DNA of 64,000 bases from Leeuwenhoekiella sp. (GCA_002708845.1 PAPI01000004.1:1-64000), one strand, 5' to 3'. Shown: positions 46,592 to 55,382, counted from the first letter of the stretch. Numbers and translations are program-made. The notes: generated from the sequence alone by a model not told the origin.

Positions 46592-46703
46592 GGGATAGCA
46601 GTGAAAATCCTGCTTCGCCTAATGCGGGGCAGATTGCAACGGATAGCATGCCTGCCGGCGAAGGCAGGCCCGACCCGGAGCTTTTGCGTAGGGTAATGCC
46701 CTT
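46592..46703 (+). ncRNA. structured-RNA-like element, copy B
   Basis: Second copy of the conserved chain seen at 5375: GGGATAGCAGTGAAAATCC, GGGG, ATTGCAACGGATAGC, TGCC and GGCCCGA. It includes a strong hairpin GCCTGCC-GGCGAA-GGCAGGC and ends with GCGTAGGGTAATGCCC. It lies between the start of the FAD enzyme gene and the end of accC. The transcribed strand and function are unknown. No protein is encoded here despite an open frame across it. Confidence 0.55.
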
Positions 46704-46710
46704 AAAAAAG

Positions 46711-46737
46711 AAAACCCCAAACTTAAAGTTTGAGGTT
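46711..46737 (-). terminator. intrinsic terminator of accC
   Basis: AACCCCAAACTT pairs with AGTTTGAGGTT with one mismatch and a 3-base loop. On the minus strand it is followed by a T-rich run. It lies 22 bp after the accC stop. Confidence 0.75.
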
Positions 46738-46759
46738 GTTCTTCTGCTTGATTTTTTAT

Positions 46760-48112
46760 CTATTCTTCTTCCGGAGCATTCATGACAAAATCGTTCATAA
46801 ATGCAGTGGTATAATTACCTGCTATATAATCAGGATGATCCATCAGCTGTCTGTGAAATGGGATGGTAGTTTTGATTCCTTCAATTACAAACTCATCTAG
46901 TGCGCGCTTCATTTTATTGATGGCTTCTTCACGACTCTGAGCCGTAGTGATAAGTTTGGCGATCATGGAGTCATAATTGGGCACAATAGAGTAACCGCTA
47001 TAAACGTGGGTGTCTATACGTACTCCATGCCCACCCGGCGCGTGTAAGTTGGTGATCTTACCCGGTGATGGTCTGAAGTTGTTATAAGGATCCTCAGCAT
47101 TAATACGACACTCTATCGAGTGTAGCTGTGGATAATAGTTTTTACCTGAAATAGCTACACCGGCAGCTACCAGTATTTGCTCACGAATAAGATCGTAGTC
47201 AACTACCTGCTCTGTGATGGGATGCTCTACCTGAATACGGGTATTCATCTCCATAAAGTAAAAGTTACGATGTTTGTCTACCAAAAATTCTACGGTACCG
47301 GCACCTTCATATTTGATGAATTCAGCGGCACGCACTGCAGCAGCTCCCATTTTTTCGCGAAGTTCATCGGTCATAAAAGGTGACGGAGTTTCTTCGGTAA
47401 GTTTCTGGTGACGGCGTTGAATGGAGCAATCACGCTCTGAAAGGTGACAGGCTTTACCGTTGCTATCACCTACGACCTGAATTTCAATGTGGCGAGGCTC
47501 TTCAATGAGCTTTTCCATATACATGGCGTCATTGCCAAATGCTGCTGCCGACTCTTGTCGTGCAGAATCCCAGGCTTTTTGAAGTTCTTCCTCTTTCCAA
47601 ACAGCACGCATACCTTTACCTCCACCTCCGGCAGAAGCTTTAAGCATTACGGGATATCCGGTTTCTTTGGCAATACGTTTACATTCTTCAAAATTTTCGA
47701 TAATGCCATCTGATCCCGGCACACAGGGTACTCCTGCAGCTTTCATAGTCGCCTTTGCAGTAGCTTTATCTCCCATTTTAGCGATCATATCGGGTGATGC
47801 CCCAATAAATTTCACTCCGTGTTCTTCACATATTCTGGAAAACTTGGCGTTTTCTGAAAGGAATCCGTATCCGGGATGAATAGCATCTGCATTAGTTATT
47901 TCTGCAGCTGCCATAATATTTGACATTTTGAGATAAGACTCGCTACTGGGCGCAGGGCCTATACAAACCGCCTCATCTGCAAAGCGTACGTGCAGACTTT
48001 CGGCATCTGCAGTAGAATAAACTGCTACAGTTTTAATGCCCATCTCTTTACAGGTTCTAATCACACGCAGTGCAATCTCTCCCCTGTTTGCTATAAGTAT
48101 CTTTTTAAACAT
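46760..48112 (-). CDS. accC: acetyl-CoA carboxylase, biotin carboxylase subunit
   Basis: A 450 aa ATP-grasp enzyme that carboxylates the biotin of AccB in the first step of fatty-acid synthesis. Seen are [15 protein letters not shown] at the start, the glycine-rich [12 protein letters not shown] loop, [15 protein letters not shown] and the active-site [15 protein letters not shown]. Length is normal. It is downstream of accB with a 93-bp gap. Confidence 0.95.
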   Translation of the reverse strand: MFKKILIANRGEIALRVIRTCKEMGIKTVAVYSTADAESLHVRFADEAVCIGPAPSSESYLKMSNIMAAAEITNADAIHPGYGFLSENAKFSRICEEHGVKFIGASPDMIAKMGDKATAKATMKAAGVPCVPGSDGIIENFEECKRIAKETGYPVMLKASAGGGGKGMRAVWKEEELQKAWDSARQESAAAFGNDAMYMEKLIEEPRHIEIQVVGDSNGKACHLSERDCSIQRRHQKLTEETPSPFMTDELREKMGAAAVRAAEFIKYEGAGTVEFLVDKHRNFYFMEMNTRIQVEHPITEQVVDYDLIREQILVAAGVAISGKNYYPQLHSIECRINAEDPYNNFRPSPGKITNLHAPGGHGVRIDTHVYSGYSIVPNYDSMIAKLITTAQSREEAINKMKRALDEFVIEGIKTTIPFHRQLMDHPDYIAGNYTTAFMNDFVMNAPEEE

Positions 48113-48205
48113 ATCTCTGGTATTAAAGGCAAGCTTAAGTTGCCAAGAGCGTTTTAATCTGGTTTACAACAAAGTTGCTTACTGGTATAACTCTGCTGTA
48201 ATCCA

Positions 48206-48706
48206 TTAAGAAGGATCAACCAGGAATAAAGGTTGGTCAAACTCTACTGGTGATGAATCATCGACAAGGATTTTTACAATCTTTCCTTTTACCTCACTTT
48301 CGATTTCATTAAAAAGCTTCATTGCTTCAATCACACACAACACATCACCTTCTTTTATCGTAGAACCTACCTCAACAAAAACAGGCTTGTCTGGTGCGGG
48401 CTTGCGGTAAAATGTACCAATAATTGGCGATTTTACTGTGATGTATTTGTCATTGCTCTCTGCAGGTTTTTCTGCTGTATCAGCTGCTGGTGCGGCTTGT
48501 TGAGCAGCTGCAGGCTGAGCTGCTTGTACGGGTTGCTGTGGCATCGCACTGCCCATCATAGGAACTTGCTGTACGATTGTGGTTTCTCCCTTAGCCTCTT
48601 CGGTCGTCTTGATGGTGATTTTAAAATCATCCATCTCAAGCTTAACCTCACTTGCTCCAGACTTGGCTACAAACTTGATAAGGTTTTGAATTTCTTTTAA
48701 ATCCAT
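48206..48706 (-). CDS. accB: acetyl-CoA carboxylase, biotin carboxyl carrier protein
   Basis: A 166 aa protein. The lipoyl-like domain at the C-terminus (about 87-166) has EAMKLFNE with Lys130, the biotinylation site. An Ala/Gln/Pro-rich swinging linker (about 50-80) and a conserved N-terminal domain complete the normal AccB layout. It starts 27 bp after fabH ends. Confidence 0.95.
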   Translation of the reverse strand: MDLKEIQNLIKFVAKSGASEVKLEMDDFKITIKTTEEAKGETTIVQQVPMMGSAMPQQPVQAAQPAAAQQAAPAADTAEKPAESNDKYITVKSPIIGTFYRKPAPDKPVFVEVGSTIKEGDVLCVIEAMKLFNEIESEVKGKIVKILVDDSSPVEFDQPLFLVDPS

Positions 48707-48733
48707 AATTAATAACGTTAGTTAGATTAAAAA

Positions 48734-49729
48734 TTAAGCATTGTAGGCCCATTTCAGGTAGATGGAGCCCCATGTAAAACCGCCACCAAAAGCGGCGAAT
48801 ATTAAATTATCTCCTTTCTTAAACTGTTTTTCAAAATCGCTTAAGAGCAGAGGTAGTGTAGCAGATGTTGTATTTCCATAATGCTGTATATTCATAAGCA
48901 CCTTACTGTCATCAAGCTGCATGCGTCTGGCGGTAGCATCTATAATCCGTTTATTAGCCTGGTGTGCTACAAGCCAATTAACGTCATCGTGGCTTAGATT
49001 GTTGCGCTGCATAATACGCTCGCTCACATCGGCCATATTAGAAACGGCAAATTTAAAAACGGTTTTCCCGTCCTGGTAGACGTAGTGCTTTTTATTAGCT
49101 ACGGTTTCCTGAGAAGCAGGCATTAAAGAACCACCAGCCTCAATACGTAAAAAGTCTCTGCCCACACCATCTGAGCGTAGATATTCATCCTGAAGTCCCA
49201 GGCCTTCTTCATTGGGTTCAAACAATACGGCTCCTCCACCATCACCAAAAATAATACAGGTTGTACGATCTGTATAATCAATTATTGATGACATTTTATC
49301 TGCACCTATAAGTAATACTTTCTTGTATTTTCCTGAAGCCACATAAGCAGAGGCGGTAGACATACCATACAAAAAGCTGGAACAAGCCGCCTGCAAATCG
49401 TATGAAAATGCATTAACTGCTCCTATAGAAGTTGCAACAAATGCAGCTGTAGAAGCTACCGGAAGATCTGGGGTTGCAGTGGCCATAATGACCATATCTA
49501 TTTCTGAAGGATCTACCCCGCTTTTTGCGATTAGATCTTCGGCTGCTTTAATTCCTAAAAAAGAGGTTCCTTTTGAAGGGTCTTTTAAAATGCGGCGTTC
49601 TTTTATTCCTGTTCTGGTTGTGATCCATTCATCATTGGTCTCAACCATAGTTTCCAAAATTTCGTTGGTAAGCACATATTCTGGCACATAAGCGCCAACA
49701 GCAGTTATGGCTGCAGTGATTTTACTCAT
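48734..49729 (-). CDS. fabH: 3-oxoacyl-ACP synthase III
   Basis: A 331 aa enzyme that condenses acetyl-CoA with malonyl-ACP to begin fatty acid synthesis. Cys116 in QAACSSFLY is the nucleophile, with the His in WLVAHQANKRI and the Asn in QHYGNTTSATLPL completing the triad. DEWITTRTGIKERR is the typical N-terminal stretch. A terminator separates it from rpmF upstream, so it may need its own promoter or partial read-through. Confidence 0.95.
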   Translation of the reverse strand: MSKITAAITAVGAYVPEYVLTNEILETMVETNDEWITTRTGIKERRILKDPSKGTSFLGIKAAEDLIAKSGVDPSEIDMVIMATATPDLPVASTAAFVATSIGAVNAFSYDLQAACSSFLYGMSTASAYVASGKYKKVLLIGADKMSSIIDYTDRTTCIIFGDGGGAVLFEPNEEGLGLQDEYLRSDGVGRDFLRIEAGGSLMPASQETVANKKHYVYQDGKTVFKFAVSNMADVSERIMQRNNLSHDDVNWLVAHQANKRIIDATARRMQLDDSKVLMNIQHYGNTTSATLPLLLSDFEKQFKKGDNLIFAAFGGGFTWGSIYLKWAYNA

Positions 49730-49846
49730 ATAAATCTGGTTTCTGCGAAAAAATTGCGTTTTCGCTTAAAAATGGAAGGAAAAGTACTAAAAATCGATTA
49801 ATTAGCGTGGATAATTAACTTTTTTTGATACTCCTGAAAAATAAAA

Positions 49847-49870
49847 AAACTCCCGAAAAATCGGGAGTTT
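49847..49870 (-). terminator. intrinsic terminator between rpmF and fabH
   Basis: A perfect 10-bp stem AAACTCCCGA/TCGGGAGTTT with a 4-base loop. On the minus strand it is followed by TTTTTT. It lies 22 bp after the rpmF stop. Confidence 0.85.
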
Positions 49871-49891
49871 GTTAGGTTTTACAAGCTGCCG

Positions 49892-50092
49892 TTAAGCTAC
49901 TTCTTCGTTAGAAGTTGCGTCAATTACAACCTGCCCTCTGTAATAGAGTTTCCCTTCGTGCCAGTGTGCACGGTGGTATAGGTGTGCTTCACCAGTAGTG
50001 GCGTCTACACCAATTTTAGGCATTGCAGCTTTGTAATGCGTTCTTCTCTTATCTCTTCTGGTTTTCGAGGTTTTTCTCTTTGGATGTGCCAT
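49892..50092 (-). CDS. rpmF: 50S ribosomal protein L32, cysteine-free form
   Basis: A 66 aa basic ribosomal protein: [20 protein letters not shown] at the start and [10 protein letters not shown] near the end. The usual four-Cys zinc ribbon of L32 is absent; the region reads [12 protein letters not shown], so this is a zinc-independent (C-minus) form. It directly follows the DUF177 gene by 9 bp, the usual order in bacteria. Confidence 0.95.
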   Translation of the reverse strand: MAHPKRKTSKTRRDKRRTHYKAAMPKIGVDATTGEAHLYHRAHWHEGKLYYRGQVVIDATSNEEVA

Positions 50093-50101
50093 TACCGTAT
50101 T

Positions 50102-50653
50102 CTATTTATCTGTTAAAAAATCTTTCAATTTATCCCAACGGGGATCTGTTTCCTTGGGCGTCTGAGCTTCAGACTCATCTGCCTCTTTATTCTTTATACT
50201 TAACTCTTCAAGTTTATCAAGTATATCTGACTCTAAACTACCGTCTTCAACACCAGGATGTATCCTCTTTAATGGCATTGCCAGTACTATGAGTTCATAA
50301 ATGTATTGTGCGATATTCACTTCATATTCGCCGTGAGGCAAAATCAAAATATCATCAATCTCATCATTGTACTCCTGACCAAACTTAACTACCAGTTTAT
50401 AGGTAGCTTCAATAGGCTGATCATAAGGCTCATTAGTAAGATCACAATTTACATTTACAAAGCCCTGAGCATCAAAGTAAAATTCCATCAATGTAGATTT
50501 TTTACTAAGCGCTACCTTTAAATCTACATCTATAGAATTAAAGTCGTCATACTCAAAATGCTCAAAGAACGTGTCATCAATCTTGTATTGAAAATCGTGC
50601 TCCCCTTGTTTTAAACCAACAAACTGGATGGTATACGTTTTCAAATGCTTCAT
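50102..50653 (-). CDS. DUF177/YceD-family protein
   Basis: A 183 aa protein of the YceD family, which is linked to 23S rRNA processing and ribosome assembly in other bacteria. It sits directly before rpmF, the conserved neighbourhood. The domain shows VNVNCDLTNEPYDQPIEATYKLVV and DILILPHGEYEVNIAQYIYELIVLAMPLKRIHP. In other bacteria Cys pairs occur in this family; only one Cys is visible here. Charged C-terminal tail. Confidence 0.88.
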   Translation of the reverse strand: MKHLKTYTIQFVGLKQGEHDFQYKIDDTFFEHFEYDDFNSIDVDLKVALSKKSTLMEFYFDAQGFVNVNCDLTNEPYDQPIEATYKLVVKFGQEYNDEIDDILILPHGEYEVNIAQYIYELIVLAMPLKRIHPGVEDGSLESDILDKLEELSIKNKEADESEAQTPKETDPRWDKLKDFLTDK

Positions 50654-50697
50654 TACCTTCTCTTTCCTTATTCAAATCTTTCCGCAAAAGGCGGGTG

Positions 50698-50705
50698 CAA
50701 AGATA
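50698..50705 (-). promoter_or_regulatory. -7 box TATCTTTG for the DUF177-rpmF unit
   Basis: An exact TAnnTTTG match on the minus strand, 45 bases before the DUF177 start. It probably drives DUF177 and rpmF, and by read-through the fabH-accB-accC genes. Confidence 0.55.
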
Positions 50706-50750
50706 TAAATTTTTATTTAGCTGTTAATTAAGTGTGGATAAATTTTTTAT

Positions 50751-51827
50751 CTACCTTTCTTTCTGGCGTGAACGCCCTCCTTGTTGCTTTTTACGAGGCT
50801 GTTTTTTAAGTACATTTTGGGTTAATTCTGCGTATTCTTCCCGCTTTTTAAAGATGTCTAACGCCATAAACACCGCTTCTTTAAATGAGCCGGTATCTGC
50901 AACTCCTTTTCCGGCAATCTCAAAAGCGGTCCCGTGATCTGGAGAAGTACGTACTTTATTGAGTCCCGCAGTATAATTTACACCTTTTCCGAAAGCCAGG
51001 GTTTTAAAAGGGACAAGTCCCTGATCGTGGTATGCAGCAATGATAGCATCAAAATTTTTATAGTTTCCACTACCAAAAAAACTATCGGCCGCGTAAGGAC
51101 CGTAGGTTATTTTACCTTTTGCTCGAAGTTCGGCCAGCGTAGGAATCAAAACGGTATCGTCTTCTTTACCAATGACACCGTTGTCTCCTACATGGGGGTT
51201 AATCCCCAAAAACGCGATCTTAGGTTTTTCTACGCCAAAATCCTGAACCAGACTGTGGTGTATCGTTTCGAACTTCTTTTTAATAAGGTCAGCGGTAATA
51301 GTAGTAGAAACATCACTAACCGGTACATGATCGGTTAGCAAACCTACCTTGAGCTCTTCACTTACCATAAACATCAAACTATCTCCGTCTAGTTCCTGAT
51401 TCAAATAATCGGTATGACCCGGGAATTTAAAGTCCTCAGCCTGAATAGATGCTTTATTAATGGGGGCTGTAACCAGGGCATCAATCTCTCCCTTTTTTAA
51501 TGCCGCCACTGCTGCCTTTAACGACTTAATGGCATACGCTCCGGCTTCAGGATCTTCTTTACCAAAATTGATAATCGGGTTTTCACTCCACACATTGACG
51601 ACATTTATTTTACCGTCAATAGCTTGCGATGCATGCTTTATACCCTGAAAATTAATATCCAGTTCAAAGTGCTTTAAAATGTAACTAACGGTTTTCGCAG
51701 ACGCGAAAATAACCGGAGTACAAAAATCGAGCATAAGCGCATCCTGAAAGGTGCGCATTACGATCTCGCCTCCTATCCCATTTAAATCTCCTATGCTGAT
51801 TCCTAATTTTATACTTTGTTCTTTCAT
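50751..51827 (-). CDS. pdxA: 4-hydroxythreonine-4-phosphate dehydrogenase
   Basis: A 358 aa NAD-dependent enzyme of pyridoxal phosphate synthesis. The start IKLGISIGDLNGIGGEI, the metal-binding His region FPGHTDYL, the GINPHVGDNG stretch and IAAYHDQGLVPFKTLAF match the PdxA family. Length is normal. ATG 51827 was chosen; the frame continues upstream through unrelated hydrophobic codons. Confidence 0.95.
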   Translation of the reverse strand: MKEQSIKLGISIGDLNGIGGEIVMRTFQDALMLDFCTPVIFASAKTVSYILKHFELDINFQGIKHASQAIDGKINVVNVWSENPIINFGKEDPEAGAYAIKSLKAAVAALKKGEIDALVTAPINKASIQAEDFKFPGHTDYLNQELDGDSLMFMVSEELKVGLLTDHVPVSDVSTTITADLIKKKFETIHHSLVQDFGVEKPKIAFLGINPHVGDNGVIGKEDDTVLIPTLAELRAKGKITYGPYAADSFFGSGNYKNFDAIIAAYHDQGLVPFKTLAFGKGVNYTAGLNKVRTSPDHGTAFEIAGKGVADTGSFKEAVFMALDIFKKREEYAELTQNVLKKQPRKKQQGGRSRQKER

Positions 51828-51967
51828 AGTAAACCTATTTTTGGTTTTCCTTTGTAATAGTATTGTAAAAGTAGTTAAGTAAATAACCACCTGACACATT
51901 CAAATTCATTTTATTTGAATACGCTTACATTATATTGCTGAAACCATTCAGTTTAAAAAATAAAAAA

Positions 51968-52558
51968 ATGTTTACGGGAATTATAGAAAACCTCGGAGTA
52001 GTTAAAAATTTGAAACGTGATAACGGAAATCTGCATATCACGGTGCAAAGTAAATTGACTCCTGAGCTGAAGATTGATCAAAGTGTGGCTCACAATGGAG
52101 TATGCCTAACTGTAGTAGATTTACACGAAAACTCGTATACGGTTACCGCCATAGACGAAACCTTAAAAAAGACTAATCTTGGTCAACTTCATACAGGAGA
52201 TGCTGTAAATCTGGAACGGGCTATGATATTAGGCTCCCGCCTGGATGGGCATATCGTACAGGGTCACGTAGATCAAACGGCTACCTGCAGGAGTATCGCA
52301 GAAGAAGATGGGAGCTGGATCTTTACTTTTGAATATGACCCCAACTTGCAAAATGTTACTATAGAAAAGGGATCTATTACGATTAATGGGGTGAGCCTTA
52401 CGGTGGTAAACTCAAAAATTAATCAATTCAGCGTAGCTATTATTCCGTACACCTACAAGCACACCACATTTAAAGACTTTAAAGTAGGAACTGTGGTAAA
52501 CCTTGAATTTGATGTTATCGGGAAATACGTTAAGCGTCTTCTGGAAGTCCGTTCTTAG
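51968..52558 (+). CDS. ribE: riboflavin synthase, alpha subunit
   Basis: A 196 aa enzyme that converts two lumazines to riboflavin. Two tandem lumazine-binding domains are visible (about 1-97 and 98-196). Each has the MFTGI...NGVCLTV or NGVSLTV type repeat, and GHIVQGHVDQ starts the second half. The N-terminal MFTGII is the family signature, so ATG 51968 was chosen. The 3' end overlaps the convergent small gene by 29 bases. Confidence 0.95.
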   Translation: MFTGIIENLGVVKNLKRDNGNLHITVQSKLTPELKIDQSVAHNGVCLTVVDLHENSYTVTAIDETLKKTNLGQLHTGDAVNLERAMILGSRLDGHIVQGHVDQTATCRSIAEEDGSWIFTFEYDPNLQNVTIEKGSITINGVSLTVVNSKINQFSVAIIPYTYKHTTFKDFKVGTVVNLEFDVIGKYVKRLLEVRS

Positions 52559-52766
52559 CATTTTGGCTAAAGCCAAGGAAACAAATTCCTAAAATTAAGC
52601 CAACCGGCATAAGCAAAAGAATATAATCGTCAATAGGAAGCGGAAGTCCTATAGGTGGAGCATCACCACTATCCTTAGTTGGTTGGGGTGGTACTTTTTC
52701 CTGAGCAAAAGCCACACTAATACATAAAAATGCGAACCACAGAAGTAAGATATTTCTGATTTTCAT
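52530..52766 (-). CDS. small secreted protein with C-terminal membrane segment
   Basis: A 78 aa protein. A signal peptide (about 1-22, ending VAFAQ), a Pro-rich middle and a hydrophobic segment after LPIDDY (about 45-66) are seen. The layout recalls the short PID/PEP-CTERM sorting signals and many tiny flavobacterial proteins, but the tail (SQNAKNGLPEDA) lacks a cluster of basic residues. Function unknown. It overlaps riboflavin synthase at its end. Confidence 0.6.
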   Translation of the reverse strand: MKIRNILLLWFAFLCISVAFAQEKVPPQPTKDSGDAPPIGLPLPIDDYILLLMPVGLILGICFLGFSQNAKNGLPEDA

Positions 52767-53165
52767 GATTAATTGAAGTGGGACATTGATTTTACTCGAG
52801 GCGAAAATACTAAAAGTTATTAACTTTCGATGCATATTTAGTGCCTATAATCGAATAAATATTATTTTTCAAAGATATTTCTATTAGAAATAGTTGATCT
52901 TAATCTGATGATATATCTCGCTTTAGCAGCATTCTAAAGAAATTAAAAACAAGGTAAGTAATAAAATTCCTACTTTGTTGATAATTTAATTTTATAAATC
53001 CGGATTAAAAAATGCTTACTAAAAGTAGGGCTTTTGATGTAGCTATTAAGAATAAACTCCACATCAAATCGAAAAACAGGGCTTTTTTAAGTATTTAATG
53101 TAGTGTAATTTCATTTCAAAGGAATAAAAGAGGTATTCCAACTACGTTTAGCCTTTTAAAACAAA
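52767..53165. other. gene-free interval left of element 2
   Basis: About 400 bp of AT-rich sequence without a credible gene. A CCTACTTTG and its near-complement AAAAGTAGGG occur, but I recognise no named element. Confidence 0.4.
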
Positions 53166-53198
53166 AAACCCCTACAAACATACTGTTTGTAGGGGTTT
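53166..53198 (-). terminator. terminator, probably the original terminator of the CAT tRNA
   Basis: A perfect 15-bp stem AAACCCCTACAAACA/TGTTTGTAGGGGTTT with a 3-base loop. On the minus strand it ends in TTTTTTGT. It lies 14 bp left of attL of element 2. Before integration it would have followed the minus-strand tRNA. Confidence 0.8.
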
Positions 53199-53211
53199 AC
53201 AGGTGTTCTAA

Positions 53212-53224
53212 GTGGTCCCACCTG
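53212..53224 (+). repeat. attL of element 2
   Basis: GTGGTCCCACCTG, identical to 58915-58927 at the tRNA 3' end. The match ends at the neighbouring bases on both sides. Confidence 0.85.
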
Positions 53225-53343
53225 AACCCCCTATACTTTTCTTGAATTTTACTAAGTTTTACCGTATTTACAAGGCTTATATCATTAATTTGCTCACTTT
53301 TTACACTCTCCCAACTTAACCTTTAGAAAGCCAAATTAAAAAC

Positions 53344-53368
53344 ATTCGTCCCCTCATTCGTCCCCTAA
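53344..53368 (+). promoter_or_regulatory. left arm-type repeat of element 2
   Basis: Two copies of ATTCGTCCCCT separated by one C, followed by AA. The same 25 bp occur at 58837-58861 in the same orientation. It is 119 bp inside attL and 26 bp before the integrase ATG, next to its -7 box. It probably binds Int or the HTH protein and may shut down int transcription. Confidence 0.7.
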
Positions 53369-53382
53369 TTAGATTTTAAGTA

Positions 53383-53390
53383 TATATTTG
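53383..53390 (+). promoter_or_regulatory. -7 box TATATTTG of the element 2 integrase
   Basis: An exact TAnnTTTG match only 4 bases before the ATG. The start of transcription would lie at or next to the start codon, which suggests a leaderless message. The expected -33 position falls in the doubled arm repeat. Confidence 0.5.
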
Positions 53391-53394
53391 GGCT

Positions 53395-54630
53395 ATGGGA
53401 AAAGCAAAATTTATACTCAAAGAACCCAAGGCTAAAGAAGAAACTTTAGTTTATCTCTTTTATAATTATCAGTACAAAAGGTTCAAGTACTCAACAGGCG
53501 AAAAGATTAATCCTAAATATTGGAATCCCAATTCACAACGGGCTAAAGAGTCTAAGCAATTTAGAGAACATCCCGAGTTTAATAGTCGTTTAGATAATTT
53601 TGAAAGAGGTATAGCCAGTGCTTTTAGAAAACTATTAAATGACGGAGTACAGCCGAATAATACAATCCTAAAGAAAGAACTTGAAGCTGTATTGTCTGGA
53701 AATATTTTGCAACCCAATAAACTAAACCTTTTTGATTTTATTGAACGGTTTATTGAGGAAAGTAAACTGATTAAAAAAGAGGGTACCGTTAAAGTATATA
53801 AAACTTCATTCAAGTACTTACAAAAATTTGCATCCCATTTAAGAACGAATATTGACTTCGAAAGTGTTACACTAGATTTTTACAATCAATACATACACTT
53901 CTTAAGCACTAAACACAATCTTTCCGCCAACACGGTAGGCAAACATATCAAAACACTTAAAACGTTTATGAGCGAAGCCACAGAGCGTGGTTTAAATGAC
54001 AATTATGAGTTTAAAAAGAATAAGTTCAAAACTCTTAGAGAAGAAGCAGACACCGTTTATTTAAGTGTTGAAGAACTCAACTTAATTGAAAAACTAGATT
54101 TGAGTTCAACACCACGCCTGGAACGAGTTAAAGATTTGTTTTTAGTTGGCTGTTACACAGGTTTACGTTTTTCGGACTTTACCCAAATCAATCCTGAAAA
54201 TATTGTTGAGAGCAAATCACTAATGCAAGTAAGAACGCAAAAAACAGGAGAGCGTGTATTTATTCCTTTGCACCGTGTAGTTAAAAAAATATTGAAGAAA
54301 TATGATAACAGACTTCCTCAAACCTATACCAATCAGGTAATGAATAGATATATAAAAGAGGTCTGTTGTATTGCCGGTATCAAGGAAGAACTAGAGACAA
54401 CAATCACAAAAGGCGGGAAACTTACTAAAACACCCGAAAAGAAATTCAACCTCATTTCTACTCACACAGCAAGGCGTAGTTTTGCCACTAATTTATATTT
54501 GGCAGATGTACCCTCAATTTCTATAATGAAAATTACAGGGCATAAATCTGAAAAATCCTTTTTAAAATATATCAGGGTAACTCAAGAACAGAACGCTGAC
54601 AAACTATTAAATCATCCCTTTTTTCAATAA
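53395..54630 (+). CDS. tyrosine recombinase (integrase) of element 2
   Basis: A 411 aa integrase. It has an N-terminal arm-binding domain, a SAM-like core domain (about 100-210) and the catalytic domain. Active-site residues are Arg258 (GLRFSD), a Lys in TQKTGERV, His357 and Arg360 (STHTARRSFATN), GHKS, and Tyr392 (FLKYI). All are present, so it should be active. It sits at the far end from the tRNA, as in element 1, but is only distantly similar to that integrase. Its stop overlaps the next start by one base. Confidence 0.93.
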   Translation: MGKAKFILKEPKAKEETLVYLFYNYQYKRFKYSTGEKINPKYWNPNSQRAKESKQFREHPEFNSRLDNFERGIASAFRKLLNDGVQPNNTILKKELEAVLSGNILQPNKLNLFDFIERFIEESKLIKKEGTVKVYKTSFKYLQKFASHLRTNIDFESVTLDFYNQYIHFLSTKHNLSANTVGKHIKTLKTFMSEATERGLNDNYEFKKNKFKTLREEADTVYLSVEELNLIEKLDLSSTPRLERVKDLFLVGCYTGLRFSDFTQINPENIVESKSLMQVRTQKTGERVFIPLHRVVKKILKKYDNRLPQTYTNQVMNRYIKEVCCIAGIKEELETTITKGGKLTKTPEKKFNLISTHTARRSFATNLYLADVPSISIMKITGHKSEKSFLKYIRVTQEQNADKLLNHPFFQ

Positions 54631-55301
54631 TGACTGATTCTCCAATATTTACAACCTTAAAAGAAGAATTTCAAAAAGCACTAGAAACCACCCCAAACAA
54701 AAAAATGTTGATTCAGCGTGAATTATCAGCAATAGAAAATTTTATTAATGGTAACGGGAAACAGATCAGAGCGGGTATTATTAGGACTATTGACTTTTCA
54801 CATATTCAAAGCGTCATTAATCTGCAACAGATAAGGCATTATAGAAATAATGAATTTCTAAAAATGATGGACTCTCTTTATACAAATGGTACTATTGATA
54901 AATCAATAATTGATTCTGATAGTTTTCTATCTACTTCTTATTTGACGGAAACCATAGAATTTGCTCAGGGTTTGTTTCAATACTATTCTTGGCTTCAGGA
55001 TTTAGAGAATGAAAAACCAAAACCAAAAAAATCTGATCTCACGCACAAGCAAAAAATGTTGGCTTTGCATTATTTAGGATTAGACTTGTCTCAATATGAC
55101 AACACTAAATCTGCAAAAATTCTTTCTCTGATTTTAGATTTAGACGAGGGCAACACTCGAAAATACCTCTCATACGTCGCAGCTGGTAAAAATGAAGTGC
55201 GCACAAAATCAAATTTTAAAAAGTTAAATGAAGTCTTTAAACATCAAGGCTTAGACGATATAGCATTCACAATAAAAAATGATTTAGATAAAATAAGCTA
55301 A
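54630..55301 (+). CDS. unknown 223 aa protein of element 2
   Basis: A charged helical protein translationally coupled to the integrase (TAATG overlap). The C-terminal half (LTHKQKMLALHYLGL, then DEGNTRKYLSYVAAG and RTKSNFKKL) resembles a module seen next to integrases in Bacteroidota mobile elements. No catalytic motif is recognised. It holds the same slot as the 249 aa protein of element 1. A control or accessory role is a guess. Confidence 0.7.
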   Translation: MTDSPIFTTLKEEFQKALETTPNKKMLIQRELSAIENFINGNGKQIRAGIIRTIDFSHIQSVINLQQIRHYRNNEFLKMMDSLYTNGTIDKSIIDSDSFLSTSYLTETIEFAQGLFQYYSWLQDLENEKPKPKKSDLTHKQKMLALHYLGLDLSQYDNTKSAKILSLILDLDEGNTRKYLSYVAAGKNEVRTKSNFKKLNEVFKHQGLDDIAFTIKNDLDKIS

Positions 55302-55305
55302 ACGT

Positions 55306-55330
55306 TGTGGTTACCACAGCACCAACCACA
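55306..55330 (+). promoter_or_regulatory. inverted-repeat operator candidate before the HTH gene
   Basis: TGTGGT-T-ACCACA (55306-55318) followed by a third half-site AACCACA (55324-55330). It lies 52-76 bp before the ATG of the excisionase-like gene, in an 81-bp gap. It could bind that protein for autoregulation. Confidence 0.4.
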
Positions 55331-55382
55331 GGGTAGCCCCCAAAGTAGTTTTACGCCAGTATTAATTAAAAACAATTAAATA

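Noticed and set aside
46561-46785. Open frame of 74 codons on the plus strand as a gene
   Set aside because: It overlaps the structured-RNA-like element and the accC terminator and looks non-protein-like.
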